From contig NZ_JAULRU010000418.1 of the NCBI RefSeq assembly GCF_030518155.1, forward strand, positions 272,882 through 336,881: a DNA stretch of 64,000 bases. Reading direction: 5' to 3'. This document shows, in pieces, positions 1-8,275 of the stretch. The stretch's first letter is position 1; every line of letters begins with the position of its first letter. Origin of the DNA: Gilvimarinus gilvus. Its GTDB lineage: Bacteria > Pseudomonadota > Gammaproteobacteria > Pseudomonadales > Cellvibrionaceae. The notes beneath the pieces are model-generated. The model worked only from the letters and a program-made list of their open reading frames with translations. It was not told the origin of the DNA and made no database searches. A program made the translations under genes and the position numbers.

Positions 1-531
1 GCGACACAGAACCCAATTGAGCAGGAAGGCACCTATCCTCTACCCGAGGCTCAGCTGGACCGGTTTTTGATGCACGTCAATGTCGATTACCCAAGTGTGG
101 AAGCGGAACGACGGATTCTGGCACTGGTTCGCGCAGAAGCGAAACAGGAAGCGGCCGATCAAGTGCCGCCATTGACCCAAACGGCCCTTTTCGAGGCGCG
201 CAAAGAGATTCTCGGCCTTCACATGAGTGATGCCGTTGAAGAGTATATTGTCCAACTGATCAATGCCACACGCCGCCCGGGGCTATACAGCGAAAGTCTT
301 GCCGGTTTACTAGAATACGGCGCCAGCCCCCGAGGCACCATTGCGTTAGAGCGCTGTGCCCGCGCGCACGCTTGGTTAAACGGCAAAGACTTTGTCAGCC
401 CAGACGATGTCGCCGCGGTCATACACGACTGCTTGCGTCATCGCCTAATACTCAGCTTTGAAGCCGAAGCCGACGGCACGACTCGCGACCAGACCATCGA
501 CCAACTACTGAAGACGGTAGCCATAGCGTAA
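1..531 (+). CDS. MoxR-family AAA+ ATPase, C-terminal part (5' end outside window)
   Basis: The frame is open from base 1, so the gene begins upstream of the window; 176 residues are visible. The visible start carries the MoxR signature [20 protein letters not shown], followed by RFLMHV (sensor 1 and arginine-finger region of the AAA_3 fold), then the helical lid domain. MoxR ATPases act as chaperones that help mature VWA-domain partners, and two VWA proteins follow in the same operon. The stop codon overlaps the next start by one base (TAATG), which indicates translational coupling. The family call is firm; the exact client is unknown. Confidence 0.93.
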   Translation, partial: ATQNPIEQEGTYPLPEAQLDRFLMHVNVDYPSVEAERRILALVRAEAKQEAADQVPPLTQTALFEARKEILGLHMSDAVEEYIVQLINATRRPGLYSESLAGLLEYGASPRGTIALERCARAHAWLNGKDFVSPDDVAAVIHDCLRHRLILSFEAEADGTTRDQTIDQLLKTVAIA

Positions 532-1487
532 TGTCTATCAACCAGGCTAACCAAAACGGCCACGGTGCTTATTGCTCAGTCAGTGGATTACTGCGCGAGC
601 GATTTAACAGTCGCGACCTAAAACTGTTTGCCCCTCACCCCGTTAGAAGTGCGCAAACTGGGAGATTTAGAACGCGCTTTCGCGGCCGAGGCGTCGACTT
701 TGAAGAGGTTAGGCTCTATCAGGCGGGAGATGATATCCGTTCTATCGACTGGCGTGTTACGGCACGAACCCAAGTACCCCACACCAAACTCTACAGTGAA
801 GAACGTGAGCGTCCGGTGTACCTATTGTGCGATCAACGCTCTTGTCAATTCTTCGGCAGCGTTCAACATTTTAAGTCAACGCTTGCCTGCCACATTGCCA
901 GCTGTATCGGCTGGGCGGCACTATCGTCCGGGGACCGGGTTGGCTCACTGGTGTTTGGGGACCACGATTTTCACGACAGTAGACCGAAGCGGAGTAAACA
1001 TGCCGTTTTACAAATGATCCATCTACTGGAGCAATACAACCGAGCGTTGACCTCGCCAATCTCAGATGCACAATCCGTCTCCTTGGCCCAGATATTGAGC
1101 GACGGCAGGCGGATTGCCAAGCCGGGCTCCGCTTTGTTTGTCATCAGCGATTTCAGTGATTTAGACAGCGCCGCTGAAAAAGAGCTTTTTCACATGAGTC
1201 GGCACCTCGACGTTACACTCATTCAGGTGTTCGATCCACTTGAACGCCAGTTGGCAAGCCGAACCGCTCTTGCTATTAGCGACGGCGATCAACGCAAACT
1301 ACTGCCCGTGCATCAAAAAAATTTCCAGCAGGCGTTCGAATCGTTGGCGCAACGCAAGCAACAACAACTCACTGACGTTTGCACCCGCCTACAAATTGAG
1401 CTACTGCCTATTTCAACGGCCGATGACTATGTAAAATTATTGCGTCAACGCTTTACCGCCTCGCCACGCATGGCAAGGAGGCGCTAA
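531..1487 (+). CDS. DUF58 domain protein of the MoxR/Bat operon
   Basis: A 318-residue protein with the DUF58 core: the stretch around residues 50-90 (GRGVDFEEVRLYQAGDDIRS, then IDWRVTARTQ) is the family hallmark, and the region after it has a VWA-like fold (LLCDQR, later FVISDFSDLD). No membrane segment is evident, so it is probably cytosolic. DUF58 proteins almost always sit between a moxR gene and VWA genes, as here, and are thought to take part in the MoxR chaperone complex. It starts one base inside the moxR stop and is followed after 3 nt by the DUF4381 gene. The biochemical role is unproven. Confidence 0.9.
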   Translation: MSINQANQNGHGAYCSVSGLLRERFNSRDLKLFAPHPVRSAQTGRFRTRFRGRGVDFEEVRLYQAGDDIRSIDWRVTARTQVPHTKLYSEERERPVYLLCDQRSCQFFGSVQHFKSTLACHIASCIGWAALSSGDRVGSLVFGDHDFHDSRPKRSKHAVLQMIHLLEQYNRALTSPISDAQSVSLAQILSDGRRIAKPGSALFVISDFSDLDSAAEKELFHMSRHLDVTLIQVFDPLERQLASRTALAISDGDQRKLLPVHQKNFQQAFESLAQRKQQQLTDVCTRLQIELLPISTADDYVKLLRQRFTASPRMARRR

Positions 1488-1490
1488 AGT

Positions 1491-1967
1491 ATGGATCCAC
1501 TCGCTCAACTCAATGACATTCATATCCCCGAACCTGTCAGCTGGTGGCCACTGGCGCCTTTGTGGTGGGTTATTATCACTGTGATTGTCGGTTTATGTGT
1601 TCTGGCTGCGTGGTTAGCGTTGCGACTCTATCGACGCAACGCCTATCGTCGTCAAGCATTACAGCAACTCAACCAGTTGGCAGGCGAATCAGTCACCCCA
1701 GGCGATATCAACCGAATATTGAAATCCGTCGCTATCACCGCGTATGGTAAGCGCGCCTGCGCCAGCCTGTACGGCCAAGCGTGGTTGGATTTTTTAGTCA
1801 GTAAAGCGCCCAGAATACAACCTCATCTGGCAACTCCAGCGGGTCAGGTTTTGGGAGGGGACAGCTACCGAGCCCATCCCCATTGCGACCCGCAGGTGTT
1901 ACTTATCGCGGCCAGACTTTGGATTAAACAGCATAAATCATCCACCTCGGAGTTAGCCTATGTTTGA
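1491..1967 (+). CDS. DUF4381 domain membrane protein
   Basis: A 158-residue protein with the DUF4381 pattern: a short N-terminal stretch with IHIPEPVSWWPLAPLWW, one strongly hydrophobic transmembrane helix at about residues 22-46, an Arg-rich cytosolic junction (RLYRRNAYRRQAL), and a soluble C-terminal domain. The family is found in gammaproteobacterial Bat operons between DUF58 and the first VWA gene, exactly this position. It overlaps the next gene by 8 nt. Its role is inferred to be a membrane partner of the VWA proteins; no activity is known. Confidence 0.88.
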   Translation: MDPLAQLNDIHIPEPVSWWPLAPLWWVIITVIVGLCVLAAWLALRLYRRNAYRRQALQQLNQLAGESVTPGDINRILKSVAITAYGKRACASLYGQAWLDFLVSKAPRIQPHLATPAGQVLGGDSYRAHPHCDPQVLLIAARLWIKQHKSSTSELAYV

Positions 1968-2982
1968 GCTAGCTTACCCCTGGTTACTGTTGTTACTGCC
2001 TGTCCCTCTCGCAATGCGTTGGATAAAGCCCGCAGCATCGGCCATCAGCGCGATTAAAGTACCCTTTTTTCAACAGCTCAGCCAATTGCCAATAGCAAAG
2101 CAGACTGGGCATAAATCGAACGCTACATTAGGCGTATTATGGTGTCTTTGGGCGTTGCTCGTAATCGCCGCCAGTGATCCTCTTTGGGTGGGCAAACCCA
2201 CCGGAGTGCCATACTCAGGGCGTGATATGGTCTTGGCCGTCGACCTATCGCAAAGCATGCTGACGCCAGATATGCAGCCACCGGGCGTGGTCACGATGCA
2301 GTTTCAAAACAGCGAAAACTACAACCGGCTCGACGCGGTCAAAGCCGTTGTCGGCGATTTCATCGAACGCCGCACCGGCGACCGCATGGGGCTTATTCTG
2401 TTTGCCGACCAAGCGTACTTGCAGGCCCCCCTCAGTCACGACATGGTCACTGTTAATCAACTGCTACAGGAGGCTGAAGTAGGTTTTGCTGGCAGAGCCA
2501 CAGCCATTGGCGATGCGCTGGGCCTTGCGATTAAGCGCTTGCAGGAACGCCCCGAAGGCAGTCGGCGTATAATTTTGCTCAGCGATGGCGCCAACACGGC
2601 CGGCGAAACTAACCCATTAGACGCGGCTAGCGTCGCCGCCAACATGGGCGTTAAAATCTATACCATCGCTTTCGGCTCAACCGAAAATATTCGCGGCACG
2701 ACACGGCAAAGAGTTACCAATGAAGTTGACACCGAGACCCTGCAGCGTATTGCCAGTACCACCGATGGTGAATTTTTTCGCGCCGAATCTACCAAGGAGC
2801 TGGAACAGGTACATGAGCAACTCGATCAGCTAGAACCACTGGAGCTAGACGAACTAACCGTGCGCCCCGTTTTGCGTTTATTCTTTTGGCCGCTGGGCTT
2901 GGCACTTATATTATCGTGGGGCCTAGCCCTTAGCAAAATACATTGGCAAAGCCTCTTGGAACGAAAGGAGAAAGAAGTTTGA
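1960..2982 (+). CDS. batA: VWA-domain membrane protein, BatA-like
   Basis: A 340-residue protein with an N-terminal hydrophobic segment, a second membrane helix around residues 60-75, a VWA domain (about residues 85-290) and a C-terminal membrane helix. The metal-ion-dependent adhesion site is intact: AVDLSQSM gives DxSxS, and the later GDRMGLILFAD and LLSDGANTAGE segments supply the remaining MIDAS loops. The domain should face the periplasm. BatA-type proteins are linked to aerotolerance in Bacteroides and Leptospira, but their role in gammaproteobacteria is open. The start overlaps DUF4381 by 8 nt and the stop overlaps the next gene's TTG start. Confidence 0.9.
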   Translation: MFELAYPWLLLLLPVPLAMRWIKPAASAISAIKVPFFQQLSQLPIAKQTGHKSNATLGVLWCLWALLVIAASDPLWVGKPTGVPYSGRDMVLAVDLSQSMLTPDMQPPGVVTMQFQNSENYNRLDAVKAVVGDFIERRTGDRMGLILFADQAYLQAPLSHDMVTVNQLLQEAEVGFAGRATAIGDALGLAIKRLQERPEGSRRIILLSDGANTAGETNPLDAASVAANMGVKIYTIAFGSTENIRGTTRQRVTNEVDTETLQRIASTTDGEFFRAESTKELEQVHEQLDQLEPLELDELTVRPVLRLFFWPLGLALILSWGLALSKIHWQSLLERKEKEV

Positions 2983-4910
2983 ACCTTCTCGCTGACTTTC
3001 ACTTGCTGCGTCCCTTGGCATTGCTCGCCCTGTTACCGCTGCTTTTGGCATTTATTGGTGTCTGGCTCAGTAAGCGTACAGGAAGTGGCTGGCAGCATTT
3101 CATTGCGGCCAACCTTTTACCTTATTTAAGCGAAAACAAAATCAATACAGGCTCCCGGGTGATGTTGTCTAGCCTGGGACTATTTTGGCTGTTGGGCTGT
3201 ATCGCGTTAGCCGGGCCAACATGGCAACAAGCACCCAGTGAGGTCCACCAGAACACGGACGCGCTCGTGGTAATGCTCGATTTATCCCCCTCCATGGTAG
3301 GCAATGATGTAAAACCTTCGCGGCTCATACGAGCGCGGTTAAAAATTGCGGAACTGTTGAAACAACGCAACGAAGGAGATACTGCGCTCATAGCCTATGC
3401 CGACCAGGCACATGTCGTTACGCCGCTTACCGAGGACACAGAAACGATTGCTGCACTGTTACCGGCCCTGCACCCCCGAATGATGCCGGCAGCAGGCAGC
3501 CGGGTTGAAACAGCGATAGACCGCGCCGTAAAAATGCTTAGCGATGCCGGCTACAGCGCGGGCAGCTTACTACTGATTACCGATGGAGTTGCGCAGACAG
3601 CCGAAACGGCTATAACCAATTCTCTGGCAAACGAAAACTACCGTCTGTCCATTCTCGGCATCGGCTCCGATAAACCCGTGCCGATTCCGGCGGGCAACGG
3701 TGGTTTCATGCGGGACAGCCAAGGCAATGTCATTACTACATCGCTACACAGTGGTCGCTTACAACGCTTAGCACGAACCACAGGCGGCCGCTATGCAACG
3801 GCAACCTTTAACACCTCGGACCTGGAATACTTGCTTGCACCCAAACTGGATTTATCACTCGATCAGCACCGGCTCTCCGACAATAAAATGGATACCTGGC
3901 TCGACCGAGGACCGTGGTTAGTTTTGGCCATGTTACCTCTGGCTTTGTTGGCATTTCGTAGGGGTGTTCTGGTTTTGCTGCTGATTACAACGACCTGTTT
4001 GCTCGAGGTCCCGACCGTACAGGCGGCCCCTTCTCTGGCCGACAATTTATTGTTAACCCCAAACCAGCGGGGCGCAAAAGCTTTGGCCAACGATCAGGCA
4101 GAACGAGCTGCGCAAGAGTTTACTGACCCGGCTTGGCGCGGAACCGCACAGTATCGAGCCGGCCAGTACGAACAAGCAGCACAAACCTTTGCCACGCTCG
4201 ATACCGCCCAAGCGCACTACAACCGGGGCAACGCTTTAGCACAACAAGGCAAGCTCGACGAGGCATCTGCCGCGTACGATAAAGCACTGCAATTGCAACC
4301 CGATATGCAAGACGCGGCCGCGAACAAAGCACTTGTCGAGCAACTCAAACAGCAGCAACAGCAGCAGAATAACCAAGAGTCTTCCGAACAGAACGACAGT
4401 GATCAGGCAGATCAAGATAAAAAACAGCAACAAAACCAGCCGTCAACCGGCCAGAGCTCTAGCGGCAATGAGGAGACGGAAAACAATCAGAATCAGGGGC
4501 AACAAAACAGCAGCAGTGCTGCTGGCAACCAGCCACAAGATGACAACCAGCCCAGCGCCAGCCAGCAAGAACAAGGACAAAGTTCTAGCAGCTCGGGAAA
4601 CCAACAAGAGCGAGCCCAGGCAAGCGACGCGTCATCGAGCGAGGCACAAACCGCCGAGCAACAACAGGCTTCGCTTGACAGAGAAAAAGAAAACGATCAA
4701 ACCCAAGAGCAGCAGCTCGCTGAGCTCGAGCAACCAATGACAGCAGAAGAACAAGAAAAGCGTCAAGCACAAGAACAATGGTTGAGAAAAATCCCCGACG
4801 ACCCCTCTGGGTTACTGCGCAATAAATTTCAACATGAATACCGAAAAAACCGCATTGAGCGTCAATTTCAAGGGCTTAATGATTTTGGCAATGAGGAACA
4901 ACGCTGGTAA
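2979..4910 (+). CDS. batB: VWA plus TPR protein, BatB/BatC-like fusion
   Basis: About 643 residues. I prefer the TTG start at 2979 because AAAGGAG lies 8 nt upstream and the protein then begins directly with its signal/membrane helix (MNLLADFHLLRPLALLALL); an ATG at 2943 lies inside the upstream gene. Order: two N-terminal membrane helices, VWA domain with MIDAS motif MLDLSPSM, a C-terminal membrane helix pair (about 310-350), a TPR segment (AHYNRGNALAQQGKLDEASA), then a long Gln/Ser/Asn/Glu-rich low-complexity tail (about 470-600) and a basic C-terminus. This fuses the BatB and BatC functions in one chain, which is common in Proteobacteria. The Gln-rich tail is encoded by a CAG/CAA-rich stretch at about 4345-4740. 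Confidence 0.9.
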   Translation: MNLLADFHLLRPLALLALLPLLLAFIGVWLSKRTGSGWQHFIAANLLPYLSENKINTGSRVMLSSLGLFWLLGCIALAGPTWQQAPSEVHQNTDALVVMLDLSPSMVGNDVKPSRLIRARLKIAELLKQRNEGDTALIAYADQAHVVTPLTEDTETIAALLPALHPRMMPAAGSRVETAIDRAVKMLSDAGYSAGSLLLITDGVAQTAETAITNSLANENYRLSILGIGSDKPVPIPAGNGGFMRDSQGNVITTSLHSGRLQRLARTTGGRYATATFNTSDLEYLLAPKLDLSLDQHRLSDNKMDTWLDRGPWLVLAMLPLALLAFRRGVLVLLLITTTCLLEVPTVQAAPSLADNLLLTPNQRGAKALANDQAERAAQEFTDPAWRGTAQYRAGQYEQAAQTFATLDTAQAHYNRGNALAQQGKLDEASAAYDKALQLQPDMQDAAANKALVEQLKQQQQQQNNQESSEQNDSDQADQDKKQQQNQPSTGQSSSGNEETENNQNQGQQNSSSAAGNQPQDDNQPSASQQEQGQSSSSSGNQQERAQASDASSSEAQTAEQQQASLDREKENDQTQEQQLAELEQPMTAEEQEKRQAQEQWLRKIPDDPSGLLRNKFQHEYRKNRIERQFQGLNDFGNEEQRW

Positions 4911-4914
4911 GGCT

Positions 4915-6627
4915 ATGATAAAACAAGAGCTAATCACATGGGCACGGGCCTTTATTCGACTCGCAGGTTGTGGACTGGCAGGGTTGACGCTTGTACTTTT
5001 TGCCGCAACAGCACATTCGGCGAACTTTACCGCTGAAGCCGCCCGTACCAACATAAATATCAATGACCAACTGGAAGTCACCTTTCGGCTTGAAAATGGC
5101 CCTGTCGATTCTGGCATCGATTTATCACCTGCACAGTCTGACTTTGAAATTTTAAACATTGAACGTCATGTCGAATCCTACACAGTAAACTGGGAAAAGA
5201 GTACATTTGTCGTCTGGCGCGCCACCTTGGCACCGAAGCGTTTAGGTCAGCTAACAATACCCGCTATAAATGTAGCAGGACAGCAATCAAACCCCATTAC
5301 AATTAATGTGGCTGAACCACCTACGTCGGCAGCAGACCCCAACGCGGAAACTTTTCTCGAAGTAACAGCGGACAAAACAAGTGTTTATGTACAACAACAA
5401 ATTTTACTGACCGCCAGGCTCTATTCGAAATACGCCTGGACGGGCAAAGAAATTAAAGATTTTGCACTCAATAATGCTTTAATTGAAGCGGTCAGTGAAG
5501 ACGAATATATTACGGAGCTAGACGGAACCAAGCATCTGGTGTACGAAGTGACTTTCGCGCTCTATCCACAATCAAGCGGCACATTTGAAATACCAGGCTT
5601 TGACTACGCAGTCCAGCTTCGCTCCGGTTCATCACGCAGCTTGCTGAACCTTAACAATGGGCCTATTCGCCGGGGTAAAAGCCAACCGCTTTCTATTGAG
5701 GTAAAAAGTATTCCCGCCAGTAACGGCACTGGCGCATGGCTCCCTGCCAGCAAGGTTGAACTGAGCCAACACTTCAGTCGTTCGCCTGACGACTTAGTTG
5801 CGGGTGAGCCCGTTACCCGCCGCATAACCATTAACGCCCAAGGACTACACCCGACACAAATACCCCCCATTGAATTTGACGATATAGAAGGTTTTAGTGT
5901 CTACCGTGACAAAGCCCAGACCGACGAAACAAGAAGCGGTAGCGGTATTAATGCCAGCCGTATTGAAACTCTCGCCATGGTTCCCAATCAAGCGGGTAGA
6001 TCTCGCCTGCCACCACTCACCTTGCGCTGGTACAACACATTAACCAACAGCTATGAGACAGCGACTTTGCCCGCCGTAGACGTTGTCGCAACGGCCCCCA
6101 CAGGGAGTACGGCCACCTCAAACGACATAGCTGCGCCACCGCCTCAGCAAATTATAGATGCAGCAGGTAGCAAGGTTCGAATTGAGGAGAAAATCCCACT
6201 TTGGCTCATAGTCAGCCAAGTCTGCACACTCTTACTGGTCGCCGTTCTTTTACCATTGGCCTTACGCAAAAACTCACCGAAAGCGAACACCCAGGTAAGC
6301 GCTGACTCGGCGACAACCAAAGCGACATGGCAGACGCTAAAATCCGCCGCTACGCAAGATGATTTACGAGCACTGAGACAGGCAATTATCGCTTGGGCAA
6401 ATGAAAAATTGCAGCATCCGATTAATAGCTTGAGTGGTATAAAACCCTATTTGTCCACCACTGAAGCCGAAGATCAACTAGACCTTCTTGAGCGCGCCTT
6501 ATACAGCAAACAAACAACCAAGGTCGATACCACACTGTTGCTTAGGGATTTAAAGGCGTTACCAGACAAGGGCGCCACATCAAAGAATCTGAGCGGTTTA
6601 CAAACTCTATACCCTAAAGAAAGCTAA
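4915..6627 (+). CDS. batD: BatD family protein (oxygen-tolerance operon)
   Basis: About 570 residues from ATG 4915; an in-frame ATG at 4834 lies within the upstream gene and would bury the signal peptide. The N-terminus has a cleavable signal (hydrophobic GLAGLTLVLFAATAHSANF), followed by several beta-rich Ig-like modules typical of BatD, then one transmembrane helix (PLWLIVSQVCTLLLVAVLLP) and a short cytosolic helical domain. The bulk is periplasmic, where it would meet the VWA domains of BatA and BatB. It is the last gene of the operon, starting 4 nt after the preceding stop. The inverted-repeat element at 6647 lies directly downstream. Confidence 0.87.
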   Translation: MIKQELITWARAFIRLAGCGLAGLTLVLFAATAHSANFTAEAARTNININDQLEVTFRLENGPVDSGIDLSPAQSDFEILNIERHVESYTVNWEKSTFVVWRATLAPKRLGQLTIPAINVAGQQSNPITINVAEPPTSAADPNAETFLEVTADKTSVYVQQQILLTARLYSKYAWTGKEIKDFALNNALIEAVSEDEYITELDGTKHLVYEVTFALYPQSSGTFEIPGFDYAVQLRSGSSRSLLNLNNGPIRRGKSQPLSIEVKSIPASNGTGAWLPASKVELSQHFSRSPDDLVAGEPVTRRITINAQGLHPTQIPPIEFDDIEGFSVYRDKAQTDETRSGSGINASRIETLAMVPNQAGRSRLPPLTLRWYNTLTNSYETATLPAVDVVATAPTGSTATSNDIAAPPPQQIIDAAGSKVRIEEKIPLWLIVSQVCTLLLVAVLLPLALRKNSPKANTQVSADSATTKATWQTLKSAATQDDLRALRQAIIAWANEKLQHPINSLSGIKPYLSTTEAEDQLDLLERALYSKQTTKVDTTLLLRDLKALPDKGATSKNLSGLQTLYPKES

Positions 6628-6646
6628 GGAATCTCTGATTAGGTCT

Positions 6647-6916
6647 CTAGCTGGCTGTTGAAAAACCCTTACGTACTCAGACTCTCAGGCTGGTTCGTAA
6701 TCTAGGCGTCCTTTTGACCGTGTGTGTCCACCCATCGAAAAAGGGCAACGACGAGTACGGGCCAGCCTGAAAGTCCCGCAGGGCGTGGCCTGATACGCAC
6801 ATCTGCTGCGCCTTGCCTCTAGCAAAGGGAACCACCCTGTCCGTCGAGACAAGACACAACATCTGCACGCTTCAGACTACGCTGAGCATGCATGGGGTTT
6901 TTCAACAGACTGCTAG
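6647..6916. mobile_element. MITE-like element, copy 1 (270 bp, terminal inverted repeats)
   Basis: A 270-bp unit bounded at both ends by CTAG. The left end reads CTAGCTGGCTGTTGAAAAAC; the reverse complement of the right end reads CTAGCAGTCTGTTGAAAAAC, so the ends form imperfect terminal inverted repeats of about 22 bp. A second copy at 59013-59283 is about 90% identical by eye over its whole length. No transposase is encoded; a 63-codon minus-strand frame (6677-6868) is present in both copies but differs mainly by amino-acid-changing substitutions. This fits a non-autonomous element mobilised in trans. CTAG would suit a 4-bp YTAR-type target duplication, as used by some IS5-group elements, but the parent is unknown. 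Confidence 0.75.
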
Positions 6917-6987
6917 GGGGAGATTGGGCCGTGCCCGCCCAGCGGGGTTTACAGAGGCCGCTGGAGACTTGATCTGAGGTTCCTAAA

Positions 6988-7020
6988 ACCCCTAATGCCG
7001 AACAAGCAAGCATTAGGGGT
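6988..7020 (-). terminator. Rho-independent terminator after the AsmA-like gene
   Basis: An 11-bp perfect stem (ACCCCTAATGC / GCATTAGGGGT) with an 11-nt loop. Read on the minus strand it is followed by TTTT, which places it just downstream of the gene ending at 7032. Confidence 0.7.
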
Positions 7021-7031
7021 GAACTTCACAG

Positions 7032-7787
7032 CTATTGTCGCTCTAACAGTTGTTGAACATCTTTCAACTGTTCCGCGTCTTCTTCTGATAGGTTATCTTG
7101 CAACAAATTGTTTATTTCGCTACCCGCTTTTTCGCGCAGCAAGTTCGTCACGTGATCCGCAACAGGCTGGAATATCTCAGCGGCGAGCTCTTTAGCCGTC
7201 ACCCCACCTTCTCGATCGCCCAGGTTCTCCCGAACAATATCGTTCAGCTGATAGGTCTTTTGCTCCATCAGAGGAGAAATGATTTCGGTGGTAACATTAG
7301 TAAACGCCAAACGTCGAATAACGAATTTTGGCTCAGCGCCAGCGCCTTGCGCAGGTTCGGTACTGTTTGCGCCATCAACTTTATGCACAGCCAAACGTTC
7401 ATGCAACTCCTGCAAATTGGTATGGCCATCGGCCAACTGCTCCATGGTCAGTTGTAGTCCGTCAATCAAGATTTCATCGAATACGATGATGTTTGATTCA
7501 AGGCTCGAGGGGTCAATATCGACCGCCACTTGATTCAAAGTGAAAAGCGTAGGCTCGCTAAACCCAGAAAAATTCTCAATGCTAAAGCCGTGTAATTCCG
7601 CCCTTGCTTCACTCAGGGTGAAGTTAGCGCTGTCTAGTGTAACTGGCGTTTGTAACAGTTCAGTCCCGACAGATTCAATGGTTGTTGCTACAAAGCCGTC
7701 TATATTCTTGTAAACCCAGTAAGAACAGCCACCGATTATTAAAACCAGCACTAATAATATAATCAGTAAAACCTTTAGTACCTTCAT
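7032..7787 (-). CDS. Membrane-anchored AsmA/DUF748-like protein, function unknown
   Basis: A 251-residue protein with a single N-terminal membrane anchor (KVLLIILLVLVLIIGG) followed by a periplasmic portion with repeated beta-strand phrases such as TPVTLDSANFTLSEARAELH and GFSIENFSGF. This resembles the N-terminal part of AsmA/DUF748 proteins, which are much longer and function in outer-membrane lipid homeostasis. The C-terminal third is helical and Gln/Glu-rich. A Cys in the hydrophobic segment (GGCS) could make it a lipoprotein, but the anchor is unusually long for a lipobox. Probably co-transcribed with the small gene at 7864-8187. The assignment is by resemblance only. Confidence 0.65.
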   Translation of the reverse strand: MKVLKVLLIILLVLVLIIGGCSYWVYKNIDGFVATTIESVGTELLQTPVTLDSANFTLSEARAELHGFSIENFSGFSEPTLFTLNQVAVDIDPSSLESNIIVFDEILIDGLQLTMEQLADGHTNLQELHERLAVHKVDGANSTEPAQGAGAEPKFVIRRLAFTNVTTEIISPLMEQKTYQLNDIVRENLGDREGGVTAKELAAEIFQPVADHVTNLLREKAGSEINNLLQDNLSEEDAEQLKDVQQLLERQ

Positions 7788-7863
7788 CTTATAACTCCAT
7801 GTTTAAACAAAGTTTTTGACGCTACGTGCCAACTCGCATCCAGGCCGATTAATCCGTGAGAAT

Positions 7864-8187
7864 TTATTGCTTTGCTTCAGTATCTTCATTAAGGTCCTTT
7901 AACGCATGGCGGGCTTTCTCAAGCTCCGATTCCACCGATGTGGCGATTGCATCCCAGCCTTCAACGATAACCGCATTGGCCTTCTTGACCATTGCTCCGA
8001 CGGAATCTTCCTCGAGTGAGGCGATTAGCTCGTTTTGCACAGCCAACTGTTGCTGCAGCTGAATTATCTGATTTTGCTGTGAAACCAGCTGCCCTTGCAT
8101 AACCTTTTGTCGCTCATACCCCAGATACAGAGCCCCGGCCTCGGCAAACAACAGAACCAGCATAACAAACACTAACAGTTTACCCAT
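7864..8187 (-). CDS. Small membrane-anchored coiled-coil protein
   Basis: A 107-residue protein with one N-terminal transmembrane helix (about residues 4-22) followed by a Gln/Leu-rich coiled coil (QGQLVSQQNQIIQLQQQLAV and on) and an acidic helical C-terminus. I do not recognise a named family. It lies 76 nt upstream of the AsmA-like gene on the same strand, so the two may be one envelope-related transcription unit. Its start is divergent from the FMN oxidoreductase gene. Confidence 0.65.
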   Translation of the reverse strand: MGKLLVFVMLVLLFAEAGALYLGYERQKVMQGQLVSQQNQIIQLQQQLAVQNELIASLEEDSVGAMVKKANAVIVEGWDAIATSVESELEKARHALKDLNEDTEAKQ

Positions 8188-8275
8188 GATTCAAATGCCC
8201 CCAGTACATGCTTTTCAATCCAAAAACGCCTATCATAGCGTGACAATCGACAACGCACTACCGGCGCTACGTTTT

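Noticed and set aside
4333..4740. 135-codon plus-strand ORF overlapping the Bat TPR protein
   Set aside because: A shadow of the Gln-rich low-complexity tail in another frame; composition and position are explained by the CAG/CAA-rich coding sequence.
6677..6868. 63-codon minus-strand ORF present in both MITE copies
   Set aside because: The two versions differ at about twelve residues and most nucleotide changes alter the amino acid, with no ribosome binding site; this is not the pattern of a selected protein.
8186..8275. Upstream ATG (8186) as the start of the FMN oxidoreductase
   Set aside because: It overlaps the start codon of the divergent gene and leaves no leader; ATG 8276 begins directly before the membrane helix. 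Not fully excluded.
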